A stretch of DNA of 17,364 nucleotides from Cellvibrionales bacterium UBA4495 (GTDB lineage Bacteria; Pseudomonadota; Gammaproteobacteria; Pseudomonadales; Porticoccaceae), in NCBI GenBank assembly GCA_002388905.1, contig DGNJ01000057.1:9408-26771 (forward strand), written 5' to 3'. The position numbers and the translations under genes were made by a program. The notes beneath the pieces were generated by a model that saw only the letters and a program-made list of their open reading frames with translations, had not been told where the DNA came from and did no database searches. Positions 5,932 to 14,091 of this stretch are shown in pieces (the stretch's first letter is position 1; every line of letters begins with the position of its first letter).

Positions 5932-6858
5932 ATGGAGCAATACGATCCATTTCCCAGTCGCCTCGCCGAGCCGAGGTCCATGTTCCCCAGACTGGATCCC
6001 GTGATCCATTCCAGAAACCAGGCCCGCTGGCAAGGTCCCCTGGACGAGGTGGCCCTCTCCCGCTACGAACGTGACGGATTTCTCTGGTTCGAAGGCTTTT
6101 TTGCCCGGGAGCGTATCGAGCCGTTTTTCCAGGACCTGAAAGAAATGCATCAGGATGAGGGGCTGATGAATTCCGACAAGGTGATCAAGGACCCGGACAG
6201 CGGCGAACTGCGTTCCGTCTTCGCCATGCACGAACTGTCGGAGCGTTTCGACAAGCTGACCCGGGACCCTCGTATCCTGGGCATGGTGCGCCAGCTGCTG
6301 GGCAGCGATGTCTATATCCACCAGTCCCGGATCAACGACAAGTTCGGCTTCAAGGGCAGTGGCTTCAACTGGCATTCGGATTTCGAGACCTGGCACGCGG
6401 AGGACGGCATGCCCCGCATGCGCGCCGTCAGTGCGTCGCTGATGCTCACCGACAACAATGAATTCAACGGGCCGCTGATGCTCATTCCGGGGTCTCACCA
6501 GTATTTTTTGCCCTGTGTCGGCGAGACGCCGGAGCAGAATTGGAAAAACTCCCTCAAGGTACAGCGCCTGGGAGTGCCCGAACAGGCCGATCTGGTCCAC
6601 CTGGCCACTCAGGGGGGTATCCAGGCGCCCAAGGGGCCGCCCGGATCCTTGCTCCTGTTCGAGTGCAATACGCTGCACGCGTCCAACAAGAACCTGTCAC
6701 CCTGGCCCAGGGCAAACCTGTTTTTCGTCTATAACAGCGTGGATAATACGCTGCTGGAACCCTACTGTGGCCATCCGCCCCGGCCGGAATTCCTGGGCGC
6801 ACGGAAAAATATCGCGCCCCTGGACATGTTCGACTCCATGGCCCCCCTGGGTACCTGA
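5932..6858 (+). CDS. ectD: Ectoine hydroxylase (Fe(II)/2-oxoglutarate dioxygenase)
   Basis: 308 aa, full family length. EctD converts the compatible solute ectoine to 5-hydroxyectoine using O2 and 2-oxoglutarate in the cytoplasm. The signature stretch from FNWHSDFETWH through EDGMPRMRA (146-165) is present, with iron ligands H148, D150 and H249 (TLHASN). NGPLMLIPGSH (179-189) and R260 lie in the positions expected for the fold and 2-oxoglutarate binding. Start is set by GGAGG six bases upstream. No ectA, ectB, ectC or ask_ect lies within the window, so this ectD is separated from the ectoine genes: either they lie elsewhere or the cell hydroxylates imported ectoine. The downstream gene follows after 88 bases. 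Confidence 0.92.
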   Translation: MEQYDPFPSRLAEPRSMFPRLDPVIHSRNQARWQGPLDEVALSRYERDGFLWFEGFFARERIEPFFQDLKEMHQDEGLMNSDKVIKDPDSGELRSVFAMHELSERFDKLTRDPRILGMVRQLLGSDVYIHQSRINDKFGFKGSGFNWHSDFETWHAEDGMPRMRAVSASLMLTDNNEFNGPLMLIPGSHQYFLPCVGETPEQNWKNSLKVQRLGVPEQADLVHLATQGGIQAPKGPPGSLLLFECNTLHASNKNLSPWPRANLFFVYNSVDNTLLEPYCGHPPRPEFLGARKNIAPLDMFDSMAPLGT

Positions 6859-6946
6859 TTCCGGGTGCCGCCGATATTCGCTGTGCCGGTACCGGCGAAC
6901 CCCTCAAGAAGGTAGAATCCTGCCCTCGATCTGGAGAGGGCAGTAC

Positions 6947-7930
6947 ATGATTCTGGCATCAATCGCCGTGGTGGCGGGCATTGCGCTGCTGATCTGGAGT
7001 GCCGACCGTTTCGTGGACGGCGCCTCGGCCACGGCCCTGCACGCGGGCATGCCGACCCTGTTGATCGGCATGGTGGTGGTGGGCTTCGGCACGTCGGCGC
7101 CCGAGATGGTGGTTTCCGCCCTTGCCGCCCTGGCGGGCAACCCCGGCCTGGCTCTGGGCAACGCCTACGGTTCCAACATTGCCAATATCGCCCTTGTCCT
7201 CGGCCTGGTGGCCCTGCTCAGCCCCGTCGCCGTGCACTCCCAGGTGATACGCAAGGAGCTGCCGGTCCTCGCCGCCGTGACGCTGCTTGCCGGCTGGCAA
7301 CTATGGGATGGCAACCTCTCCGGCTGGGATGCCGCGGTTCTGCTCGGGGTTTTTGCCCTGGTCATGGGCTGGTCCATCGTCCAGGGGATGCGGGGCCGGG
7401 ACGATATCCTCGGTACCGAAATCGAGGCTGAACTGGCGAGTCATCCCATGTCGTTACGCAGCGCCCTGGTATGGCTGGTGGTGGGGCTTGTGCTGCTGGT
7501 GGTCAGTTCGCGGATCCTGGTCTGGGGCGCGGTGACCATTGCCCAGGCCCTGGGAGTCAGCGACCTGGTTATCGGCCTCACCATCGTCGCGGTGGGGACA
7601 TCGCTGCCGGAACTGGCTTCCGCCATCGTGGCCCTGCGCAAGGATGAGCACGACCTGGTGGTGGGCAACGTCCTGGGCTCCAACCTGTTCAACACCCTGG
7701 CGGTGGTGGGCATCGCCGCCGGCATTCATCCCCTGGCGGTGGAGCCCGTGGTGCTCTACCGCGACTGGGCGCTGATGGCGCTGCTGACCCTGGGAGTGTT
7801 CGCCATGAGCTACGGTTTCCGGGGCCCGGGTCGCATCAACCGGCTGGAGGGCGGCCTCCTTTTTGCCGTCTATATCGGGTATACCGGTTATCTGGTCGCC
7901 ACGGTGCTCATGGGCGCGAGAAGCCTTTAG
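6947..7930 (+). CDS. Calcium/sodium antiporter, YrbG-type (CaCA family)
   Basis: 327 aa inner-membrane protein with about ten hydrophobic segments. The two inverted alpha-repeats of Ca/cation antiporters are clear: VGFGTSAPEM with GNAYGSNIAN (46-80) and VAVGTSLPEL with GNVLGSNLFN (215-249). The central acidic loop (GRDDILGTEIEAELASH) separates the halves. Exchange of Ca2+ for Na+ or H+ is the family function; the ion is inferred. The frame is open far upstream into ectD, but the first residues with family character begin at the ATG at 6947, which has GGAGAGGG eight bases before it. It could be read through from ectD or have its own promoter in the short gap. Confidence 0.88.
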   Translation: MILASIAVVAGIALLIWSADRFVDGASATALHAGMPTLLIGMVVVGFGTSAPEMVVSALAALAGNPGLALGNAYGSNIANIALVLGLVALLSPVAVHSQVIRKELPVLAAVTLLAGWQLWDGNLSGWDAAVLLGVFALVMGWSIVQGMRGRDDILGTEIEAELASHPMSLRSALVWLVVGLVLLVVSSRILVWGAVTIAQALGVSDLVIGLTIVAVGTSLPELASAIVALRKDEHDLVVGNVLGSNLFNTLAVVGIAAGIHPLAVEPVVLYRDWALMALLTLGVFAMSYGFRGPGRINRLEGGLLFAVYIGYTGYLVATVLMGARSL

Positions 7931-7948
7931 CCCTGTGCGCGGGGCGGT

Positions 7949-8422
7949 CTATATGGTGGGCGGTTCCACCGCCTGCTCGGTATCCCCGGGCCGGCGCAGC
8001 ATCTTGTCGATCTCGCCGATGTGCTCGGTTTCCTCGGCAATTTTCTGGCGCGCATACTCCTCCACATAAATGGATTCGCCTTCCACCAGGTCGAGCAATT
8101 CCTTGTAAAGCTTCACTCCCCGGATCTCGAAGTCCATGGACTCCATGAGGATATCGCGTATGTCGTGCTTGTGGGTCTCGAGCAGGCCGCCGATACCGAG
8201 AGAGGGGTGCTCGCCGAAATAAGTGATGATTTCACCGGCCTCGTGGGCGTGGGTAAGGGTCTCGTTGGCGGCGGAGCGAAACCACTCCACCACCGGGATG
8301 CGGCTGTAGCCGAACACCATGAACGAGTAGTGGGTATAGCGCACCACGCCGGAAAGCTCCGATTCGAGAATCTCGTTGAGCTTGGCGATGACGGCGTTGT
8401 GGTGTTTCAGTCGGTTTTTCAT
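7949..8422 (-). CDS. Second ferritin-like diiron protein (bacterioferritin-like)
   Basis: 157 aa helical protein. Candidate diiron ligands are E22 (ILESELSG), E54 and H58 (NETLTHAHEAGE), an acidic residue in the third helix (MESMDFE, 94-99), and E131 with H134 (EETEH). The second-helix spacing is ExxxH rather than the ExxH of classical bacterioferritin, and no haem-ligand Met is evident. Related proteins are usually annotated bacterioferritin. The ATG at 8422 has GGAGGG four bases upstream; a longer open frame to 8791 runs antisense into ydbH and is rejected. It is convergent with yrbG (18-base gap) and divergent from ydbH. It differs clearly in sequence from the ferritin-like protein at 5034, so the two are not recent duplicates. 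Confidence 0.8.
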   Translation of the reverse strand: MKNRLKHHNAVIAKLNEILESELSGVVRYTHYSFMVFGYSRIPVVEWFRSAANETLTHAHEAGEIITYFGEHPSLGIGGLLETHKHDIRDILMESMDFEIRGVKLYKELLDLVEGESIYVEEYARQKIAEETEHIGEIDKMLRRPGDTEQAVEPPTI

Positions 8423-8522
8423 GACACCCTCCGGCAATGGCAAGCCTTTCAGTAGAGGATTTCGTCCCTCCTTTAAGGCTAGACTGTGCCAGGACCCTTT
8501 ACCAGGTTTCCATTTAGCGACC

Positions 8523-10898
8523 GTGCCGGCGAAACGTTCGACAATAACCAGGCGCGCCACGCTGACTGTGGTGGTGGCGCTGTTGCTTGCCTTCCTGGCC
8601 GTTTTGGCGACCAGGCAGGTTCCCCTCTGGCTGGAAGCCGGGGCCCGCGCGTATCTGGCGCCCCACGGCATCGAGACACTGGCCATCGGCGCCAGCCGCT
8701 GGCATTGGAACGGCCTGGTGTTGGAGCGCATTTCCCTGGCCGGGGTGAGCGAGGGCATCCGCTTCGATCTGGCCGTGCAAGAGGCGACCATCCGCTATGG
8801 CTGGCGAGACCTGCTCAATGGGGAACTGGCGCTTGTGCGTGTGGGCGCGCTCAGCGGCCGCGTTACCCTGCCGGAGGGACCCGGCGCCGTCGAAGGACGC
8901 GGTGCCGTCGCCATCGCCCCCCTGCTACCCCGAAACTGGCTACCCGGTCTGCCTGTCAACAGGGTGGTGCTAAACCGTGTCGCAGTGGACCTGCGCCACC
9001 AGGGGACCCCCACGCTTTTCCTGCAGAGCCCCGGCATTGAAGTCGACCGGAGCGCACTGTCACTGCAAGGAGAACTCGCACTCTCCACCGCCGAGCCCGG
9101 CCTGGGCGAGATGACACTAACAGCCGATGGCTTGCCCCTGCGCCTGAGCCTGTCCCTGCGCGACAAGGATAGCGAGATCGCCAGTATTGCGGTCCGCGAA
9201 ACCGGCGCTGTGGCGGGGGCCGAGCGGCCCGGTTCTCCCCTGCGCTACAGCGCCGGCGGCGATATCCACCTGGAACCGTTCCGCCAGTGGCTGGCAGCCC
9301 TGTCGAGCCATTCCGAACGGGCCGGGTCGATCGTTCCCGACGAATTGCCACCCCTCGCCGGCGATTCCGGTTTTTCCCTGGACGTGTCCTTTCCGGCCTC
9401 GATGGATATGGGGGGGGCGCCACTGGCCGGTGTGACATTGCAGGGAAATATGCGCCATCGCCTGGAAGTGCCCCGGTGGCCTGAAACCGGGCTGTCTGAA
9501 TTCTCCCTGTCTCTCGAGCACCGGTTGAGCCTGGAAGGTGGCAGCCTGAAGATTACGCCCCTGTCGCCGCTGCGGATTGCCGGGCTGCTGGCCACCCCGG
9601 CAAGTGTCGCTTCCCTGGTAACGGGCCCCCTGAGGTTTTCCCTGAAGCTTGACACGGACGAGGCGCTCACATTAAAAGACGCCGGTGCCACGTTGCCCGC
9701 CGCCCGCCTGGAGGCCAGCGTCGCCGGCACTTCCGCTTCCGGTTCCCTGAGCGCGGACCTGCGCGGGGTGGCCCTCGATGGCGCCTCGGCATCCGGTGAG
9801 TGGCGCAGTCGCCTGCAGGGCAACTGGCGGGGCCGGAATCTGCCGGCGCTGGATGTCGACGGCCGATTTGAACGCGGGGAATCCGGTGCCCGTTTTTCCG
9901 GTACCCTGGACCAGGATGCCTTTGCCGTGACCGGCGACTGGCGGGTTGAACTGGGCGGGGAGGGTGCTCCCCGGTCGGCAACGGCGGACATTGCGCTGAG
10001 CGACCTGTCCACCCTGGTCGACCGCCTCGGCCGCCTGGTTTCCCTGCCCTTCGAGGTTGGTCTCACTGAAGGACATGGCTCGGTTTCTTATCGTCTGATC
10101 CGCTCCCCGGGTGCCGGGCTTCGCCACGAAGCGGCTCTGGTGCTGGACAATATGACCGGGCTCGTGGCGGGCACGGCGGTGCAGGGAGCAACCTTCTCCA
10201 TGGCCCTGAGCGGGGATGACCAGTGGCGCTCGACGCGACCACTGGCCCTGGAGGCGAAACGGATCGACATGGGAGCGGCCGTGACGGATTTTTCCCTGAT
10301 TGCGGAACTGGTGCCAAGCCGGTCCCTTGCTTCGGCCCGCGTGGCGGTCGAAAAGGCTGCCGGCAGGCTGTTCGACGGTCGTATTGCGCTGGCCGAGCCC
10401 TTCACCTATGACCTGTCCGACCGGGCCAACGACTTTGCCATCAACCTGGAAAACCTGGACCTGGCTGCGATTCTCGCTCTCTACCCCCAGAAGGGCCTGT
10501 CCGGCACCGGCACCCTGGACGGCCGGGTGCCGATCCGGGTGGCTGCGGATGGCGTGGTCATCGACGGCGGCACGGTCCAGAGTCAACCGCCGGGGGGTGT
10601 TATCCGTTATACGCTGGGAGGGGCCGAAAAAGGCCTGGCGGCTTCGAGTCCGCAACTGGCCACCACCCTGGAGCTATTGGAGAATTTTCGCTATGAGCGC
10701 CTGGGCAGCACCGTCAGCCTGGGCCCGCAGGGCGACCTGCTGCTGGAGGTGGCCCTGAGTGGACATAATCCCGACGTTTACAGAGGTCGCACGGTGAATT
10801 TCAATATCAATGTCGAGGACAATCTCTACGAATTGCTTCGGGTCTTGCGGTTGACCGACGACTTGATCAACAATCTCGAGGAACGCCTCGGCCGGTAG
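8523..10898 (+). CDS. ydbH: YdbH-family AsmA-like intermembrane phospholipid transport protein
   Basis: About 791 aa from a GTG at 8523. One N-terminal membrane anchor (ATLTVVVALLLAFLAVLAT) is followed by a very long beta-rich periplasmic region of alternating hydrophobic strands. The conserved C-terminal part contains GLSGTGTLDGRVPI, a PPGGVIRY segment, and NFNINVEDNLYELLRVLRL. YdbH is one of the three E. coli AsmA-like proteins (with TamB and YhdP) that bridge the envelope and move phospholipids to the outer membrane. The following genes are ynbE and ydbL, which confirms the call. The start is uncertain, with no clear ribosome binding site; an ATG at 8376 overlaps the divergent ferritin-like gene and is unlikely. 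The E. coli homologue is somewhat longer (about 880 aa). Confidence 0.85.
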   Translation: MPAKRSTITRRATLTVVVALLLAFLAVLATRQVPLWLEAGARAYLAPHGIETLAIGASRWHWNGLVLERISLAGVSEGIRFDLAVQEATIRYGWRDLLNGELALVRVGALSGRVTLPEGPGAVEGRGAVAIAPLLPRNWLPGLPVNRVVLNRVAVDLRHQGTPTLFLQSPGIEVDRSALSLQGELALSTAEPGLGEMTLTADGLPLRLSLSLRDKDSEIASIAVRETGAVAGAERPGSPLRYSAGGDIHLEPFRQWLAALSSHSERAGSIVPDELPPLAGDSGFSLDVSFPASMDMGGAPLAGVTLQGNMRHRLEVPRWPETGLSEFSLSLEHRLSLEGGSLKITPLSPLRIAGLLATPASVASLVTGPLRFSLKLDTDEALTLKDAGATLPAARLEASVAGTSASGSLSADLRGVALDGASASGEWRSRLQGNWRGRNLPALDVDGRFERGESGARFSGTLDQDAFAVTGDWRVELGGEGAPRSATADIALSDLSTLVDRLGRLVSLPFEVGLTEGHGSVSYRLIRSPGAGLRHEAALVLDNMTGLVAGTAVQGATFSMALSGDDQWRSTRPLALEAKRIDMGAAVTDFSLIAELVPSRSLASARVAVEKAAGRLFDGRIALAEPFTYDLSDRANDFAINLENLDLAAILALYPQKGLSGTGTLDGRVPIRVAADGVVIDGGTVQSQPPGGVIRYTLGGAEKGLAASSPQLATTLELLENFRYERLGSTVSLGPQGDLLLEVALSGHNPDVYRGRTVNFNINVEDNLYELLRVLRLTDDLINNLEERLGR

Positions 10899-10938
10899 CG
10901 GCGCGAATGCCCGGCGACCGGGCGCAAAAGGAGTGGCT

Positions 10939-11130
10939 ATGAAAGCGATTGGCATAACGGTTCTGGCGGTTGTCGGCCTGGCGAGTCTGGGTTGTACGCC
11001 CACCGTACGCGTGGAGCCGCCCAAGGAGCCCATAACCATCAACCTGAACGTCAAGATCGACCACGAGATTCGGGTCAAGGTGGACCGCGAGCTCGAAGGG
11101 CTGTTTTCCGAAGACAGCGAGCTTTTCTGA
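10939..11130 (+). CDS. ynbE: YnbE-family outer-membrane lipoprotein
   Basis: 63 aa. A short signal peptide ends at a lipobox-like LASLGC, so Cys19 would be lipidated; Ser at the -3 position is not canonical. The mature part carries the highly conserved block PPKEPITINLNVKIDHEIRV, diagnostic of YnbE. YnbE stacks beta-strands onto the C-terminal end of YdbH and completes the lipid bridge at the outer membrane. AAGGAG precedes the ATG. It sits 40 bases after ydbH and 22 before ydbL, in one operon. Confidence 0.9.
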   Translation: MKAIGITVLAVVGLASLGCTPTVRVEPPKEPITINLNVKIDHEIRVKVDRELEGLFSEDSELF

Positions 11131-11152
11131 TTTTTCCCTGGAGAAAAAGCAC

Positions 11153-11524
11153 ATGATGGCAATTGCGAACAGTGCCCCCAACCGCTATTCCGCCGGCAAC
11201 CCCTTCAAGCGCGTGGCCGTGCTGCTGGGTTTCCTGCTCCTGGCGGTGATGCCCGCCTGGGCGATAGACCTGGAGCAGGCCAAGGACCAGGGCCTGGTGG
11301 GCGAGACCGAGAGCGGCTACCTGGAGCCGGTGGTGGCCGCCACCCCGGAAATCCGGGATCTGGTGGATACCATCAATCAAAAGCGGCGCGCCGAGTACCG
11401 GCGCATCGCCAGCAGCAACGACATCGACCTGGCCACCGTCGAGGCCCTGGCCGGCAAGAAGGCCATCGAAAAAACGCCCTCGGGCCAGTACGTCAAGGTC
11501 CGGGGTGCTTGGCGGAAAAAATAG
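11153..11524 (+). CDS. ydbL: YdbL-family (DUF1318) periplasmic protein
   Basis: 123 aa. The hydrophobic segment VAVLLGFLLLAVMPAWA ends at residue 37 in a signal-peptidase site (AWA/IDLEQ), leaving a mature protein of about 86 aa. The mature part has the DUF1318 features: AKDQGLVGETESGYLEP, VDTINQKRRAEYRRIA, and GQYVKVRGAWRKK at the end. In E. coli YdbL acts with YdbH and YnbE, limiting YnbE multimerisation. The start is ATG at 11153 or the adjacent ATG at 11156, with GGAG upstream. The N-terminal 20 residues before the hydrophobic core are longer than usual, so a start further in cannot be excluded. Confidence 0.88.
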   Translation: MMAIANSAPNRYSAGNPFKRVAVLLGFLLLAVMPAWAIDLEQAKDQGLVGETESGYLEPVVAATPEIRDLVDTINQKRRAEYRRIASSNDIDLATVEALAGKKAIEKTPSGQYVKVRGAWRKK

Positions 11525-11621
11525 CCGGGGGATGCCGCCTTGTTTATCGGGACCCGCTAATGCCGGGCAATCTTTTCCCGGGCATGTAGAATAGCGGGCC
11601 AATTCCGTCGATTGCCGCCCT

Positions 11622-13535
11622 ATGCCCCTGCTCAAGCTCAACCAGGTGTCCCTTCATTACGGCACCCGGGATATCCTCGACAATGTCGACCTGACCCTGC
11701 GCAAGGGGGAGCATATCGGCCTGCTCGGGCGCAACGGCGAGGGCAAAAGCACGCTGTTGCGCGTGGTCGCCGGCGAGACCCTGCCCGACGGCGGCGAACG
11801 CTGGCTGCGGCCCGGGGTGCGCATTGCCCAACTGGGCCAGGCCCTGCCCGATGCCGACGAGAGCACCGTCTACGAGGTGGTCGCCGGCGGCCTTGCGGAA
11901 ACCGGTCGCCTGCTCAGTGAATATCACCGGCTGACCCAGCGCCCGGACCCGGACCTGCGCCGGCTGGAGGCAATCCAGCACGACCTGGAAGCCGTGGATG
12001 GCTGGACCCTCCAGCAAAAGGTGGACACCGTGCTCACCCAGCTCGAGTTGAATGCCGACGTGCGCATGAAAAACCTCTCCGGTGGCTGGCGCCGGCGCGT
12101 GGGCCTGGCCCGGGCCCTGGTGGTCGATCCGGATATCCTGCTCCTGGACGAGCCCACCAATCACCTGGACATCCCCTCCATCGAATGGCTGGAAAACCAG
12201 CTCAAGGATTTCCGGGGCGCCCTGCTGCTGGTGACTCACGACCGCGCTTTCCTGCAGCGGGTCGTCAACCGTATTGTCGAACTGGACCGCGGCCACCTGC
12301 ACTTCTGGGACGGCGACTACCGGGGCTTTCTCGAATTCCGCCGCCAGCAACTGGAGGCCGAGGAACGGGCCAACGCCCTGTTCGACAAGCGCCTGGCCCA
12401 GGAAGAGGCCTGGATACGCCAGGGCATCAAGGCCCGGCGGACCCGCAACGAGGGCCGGGTGCGGGCCCTGCAGGCCATGCGCCGGGAACGTACCGAACGG
12501 CGCGAGCAGCAGGGCAGGGCGAGCTTTTCACTGGAGGCTGCCGGCCTTTCCGGCAAGTTGGTGGCCGAGCTAAAGCACGTCTCTCACCACTACGGAGACA
12601 GGCCCGTGATCCGGGATTTTTCCACCCTGGTGGTGCGCGGCGACCGCATCGGCATCGTCGGACCCAACGGCGCCGGCAAGACCACCCTGCTCAAAATCCT
12701 GCTGGGCGAACTGACCCCGGACGAGGGCGAGGTGCGCCTGGGCACCAGGCTGGAGGTGGCCTACTTCGATCAGCTCCGGGACCAGCTCGAACCGGAAAAA
12801 AACCTTATCGACAACATCTGCGGCGGCCGTGAGTTCATCACCATCGATGGCAAGGACCGCCACGCCGTCAGCTACCTGGGGGATTTTCTGTTCACGCCCG
12901 AACGTATCCGCACCCCCGTCAAGGCCCTTTCCGGCGGCGAGCAGAACCGTGCCATTCTCGCCAAGCTGTTCTCAAAGCCCGCAAACGTGCTGGTGCTCGA
13001 CGAACCCACCAACGACCTGGATATCGAGACCCTGGAACTGCTCGAGGAAATCCTCGTCAATTTCGACGGTACGCTCCTGTTGGTCAGCCACGACCGGGCC
13101 TTTATGGACAACGTGGTCACCAGCCTGCTGGTCTTCGAGGGCGGCGGCAAAATCGGTGAATACGTGGGCGGCTACAGCGACTGGGTGGCCCGGGGCGGCA
13201 CTCTCATGAGTGCCACCCCCGCCGGCGGCGATCCCGCCAAGGTGCCCGCGCCCGCCAGTGCCGGCGCGGAAAAGCCCGCCGAAAAACCGGGCGAGCCCGC
13301 CCGGCAAAAAAAGCCGCGCAAAAAACTTTCCTACAAGGACCAGCGCGAACTGGATGCCCTGCCCGGCAGAATCGAGGCGCTAGAATCCAAAATGACCGAA
13401 GTGCAGAAGCAGGTCTCCGATCCGGGCTTTTATCAGGGCGAGCAGGGGGTGATCGAAGCGACATTGGAGGAACTGGCCTCTCTGCAGGCGGAACTGGAAG
13501 ACTGCTATGATCGCTGGGCGGAGCTGGAGGGTTAG
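11622..13535 (+). CDS. uup: ABC-F ATPase Uup
   Basis: 637 aa with two ABC domains in one chain and no membrane segments. Domain 1: Walker A GRNGEGKS (36-43), signature LSGGW (152-156), Walker B with LLLDEPTNHLD (173-183). The charged ABC-F linker spans roughly 235-300. Domain 2: Walker A GPNGAGKT (347-354), signature LSGGEQ (436-441), VLDEPTNDLD (458-467). A Lys/Ala/Pro-rich hinge (about 540-565) leads to a C-terminal coiled coil (about 570-637), the DNA-binding domain typical of Uup. Uup is linked to ribosome function and to suppression of transposon precise excision. The ribosome binding site is weak. Position 97 bases after ydbL makes a separate promoter possible. Confidence 0.93.
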   Translation: MPLLKLNQVSLHYGTRDILDNVDLTLRKGEHIGLLGRNGEGKSTLLRVVAGETLPDGGERWLRPGVRIAQLGQALPDADESTVYEVVAGGLAETGRLLSEYHRLTQRPDPDLRRLEAIQHDLEAVDGWTLQQKVDTVLTQLELNADVRMKNLSGGWRRRVGLARALVVDPDILLLDEPTNHLDIPSIEWLENQLKDFRGALLLVTHDRAFLQRVVNRIVELDRGHLHFWDGDYRGFLEFRRQQLEAEERANALFDKRLAQEEAWIRQGIKARRTRNEGRVRALQAMRRERTERREQQGRASFSLEAAGLSGKLVAELKHVSHHYGDRPVIRDFSTLVVRGDRIGIVGPNGAGKTTLLKILLGELTPDEGEVRLGTRLEVAYFDQLRDQLEPEKNLIDNICGGREFITIDGKDRHAVSYLGDFLFTPERIRTPVKALSGGEQNRAILAKLFSKPANVLVLDEPTNDLDIETLELLEEILVNFDGTLLLVSHDRAFMDNVVTSLLVFEGGGKIGEYVGGYSDWVARGGTLMSATPAGGDPAKVPAPASAGAEKPAEKPGEPARQKKPRKKLSYKDQRELDALPGRIEALESKMTEVQKQVSDPGFYQGEQGVIEATLEELASLQAELEDCYDRWAELEG

Positions 13536-13773
13536 TGGTGACTTCCCTTTAGGTTCTTCTCTCGGGGCATCGAGGGGAACCGCACCAGGCGTCATGCAAT
13601 GCGACAGCCCTGGATGCCGCCCTTGATGTGACGCTTTACTTGGCCCCATGGCTATATTACTTGCTTTCTGCCTCTTGAAAGTACAGCGGAGGCGCCTGGG
13701 TATTCTATACTGCGCCGTTACCCATGTTCGTCGTTTCAGTCTTGGATCTCGTTAGACCGCTGGGAGCCCGGCA
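13536..13773. other. Intergenic region after uup
   Basis: About 240 bases without a convincing gene. A 10-bp stem (13552-13561 with 13572-13581, two G-T pairs) follows the uup stop but has no T tract, so it is at best a weak terminator. TATACT at 13706-13711 could be a -10 box for the next gene, but no well-placed -35 is seen. Confidence 0.4.
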
Positions 13774-13986
13774 ATGTCAGCCGTAATTTTTCAATCAGTT
13801 ATTATTTGTCCGGAATGTGGCCACAAAAAGCAGGAAACAATGCCCACTGACGCATGCCAGTACTTTTATGAATGCCAGGAGTGTCATGCTTTGCTGAAAC
13901 CTCTCACGGGCGATTGCTGTGTTTTTTGTTCATTCGGCTCAGTTAAGTGCCCACCAATACAAGAAGGAAAGTGTTGTCAGCAGTAA
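13774..13986 (+). CDS. GDCCVxC-domain small cysteine-rich protein
   Basis: 70 aa with ten cysteines: CPEC (12-15), C28, CQEC (34-37), GDCCVFC (46-52), C59 and CC (67-68). The motif GDCCVFCSFGSVKCPPIQ is the signature of the GDCCVxC (seleno)protein family, in which some members carry selenocysteine. Here every position is TGC or TGT, so this is a cysteine form. The two CxxC pairs may bind zinc or form a thiol centre. The family has no established function; members are often found near mercury or other metal-resistance genes, a general recollection rather than something seen here. The gene is AT-rich with codon use unlike its neighbours (ATT, TTT, AAA, TGT), which suggests transfer. It has no strong ribosome binding site. 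Confidence 0.82.
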   Translation: MSAVIFQSVIICPECGHKKQETMPTDACQYFYECQECHALLKPLTGDCCVFCSFGSVKCPPIQEGKCCQQ

Positions 13987-14091
13987 ACGTATAGCAAGCC
14001 TTTGCAATGGGCAAAAAAATCGAAGCGGGTTTTTGCCGCTATTGCGTTGTTCCTACGCCGGCAGCAGCCAAAGTTTATTGAGGTAATAAAA

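Noticed and set aside
6913..6918. TAGAAT as a -10 box for the YrbG-type gene (and a similar one at 11587-11592 before uup)
   Set aside because: Neither has a recognisable -35 hexamer at 16-18 bases upstream, so the match may be chance.
6515..6946. N-terminal extension of the YrbG-type exchanger overlapping ectD
   Set aside because: The translation is Arg/Pro/Cys-rich without similarity and overlaps the well-supported ectD frame; ATG 6947 with GGAGAGGG fits the family start.
9672..10655. Long minus-strand open frame (327 codons) opposite ydbH
   Set aside because: Low-complexity Gln/Arg/His/Gly-rich translation with no domain; a shadow of ydbH.
13552..13581. Intrinsic terminator after uup
   Set aside because: The stem is fair but no T tract follows, so I list it only as a weak hairpin in the intergenic note.
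13774..13986. Selenocysteine codon in the GDCCVxC protein
   Set aside because: All motif positions are TGC/TGT and the frame contains no internal TGA.
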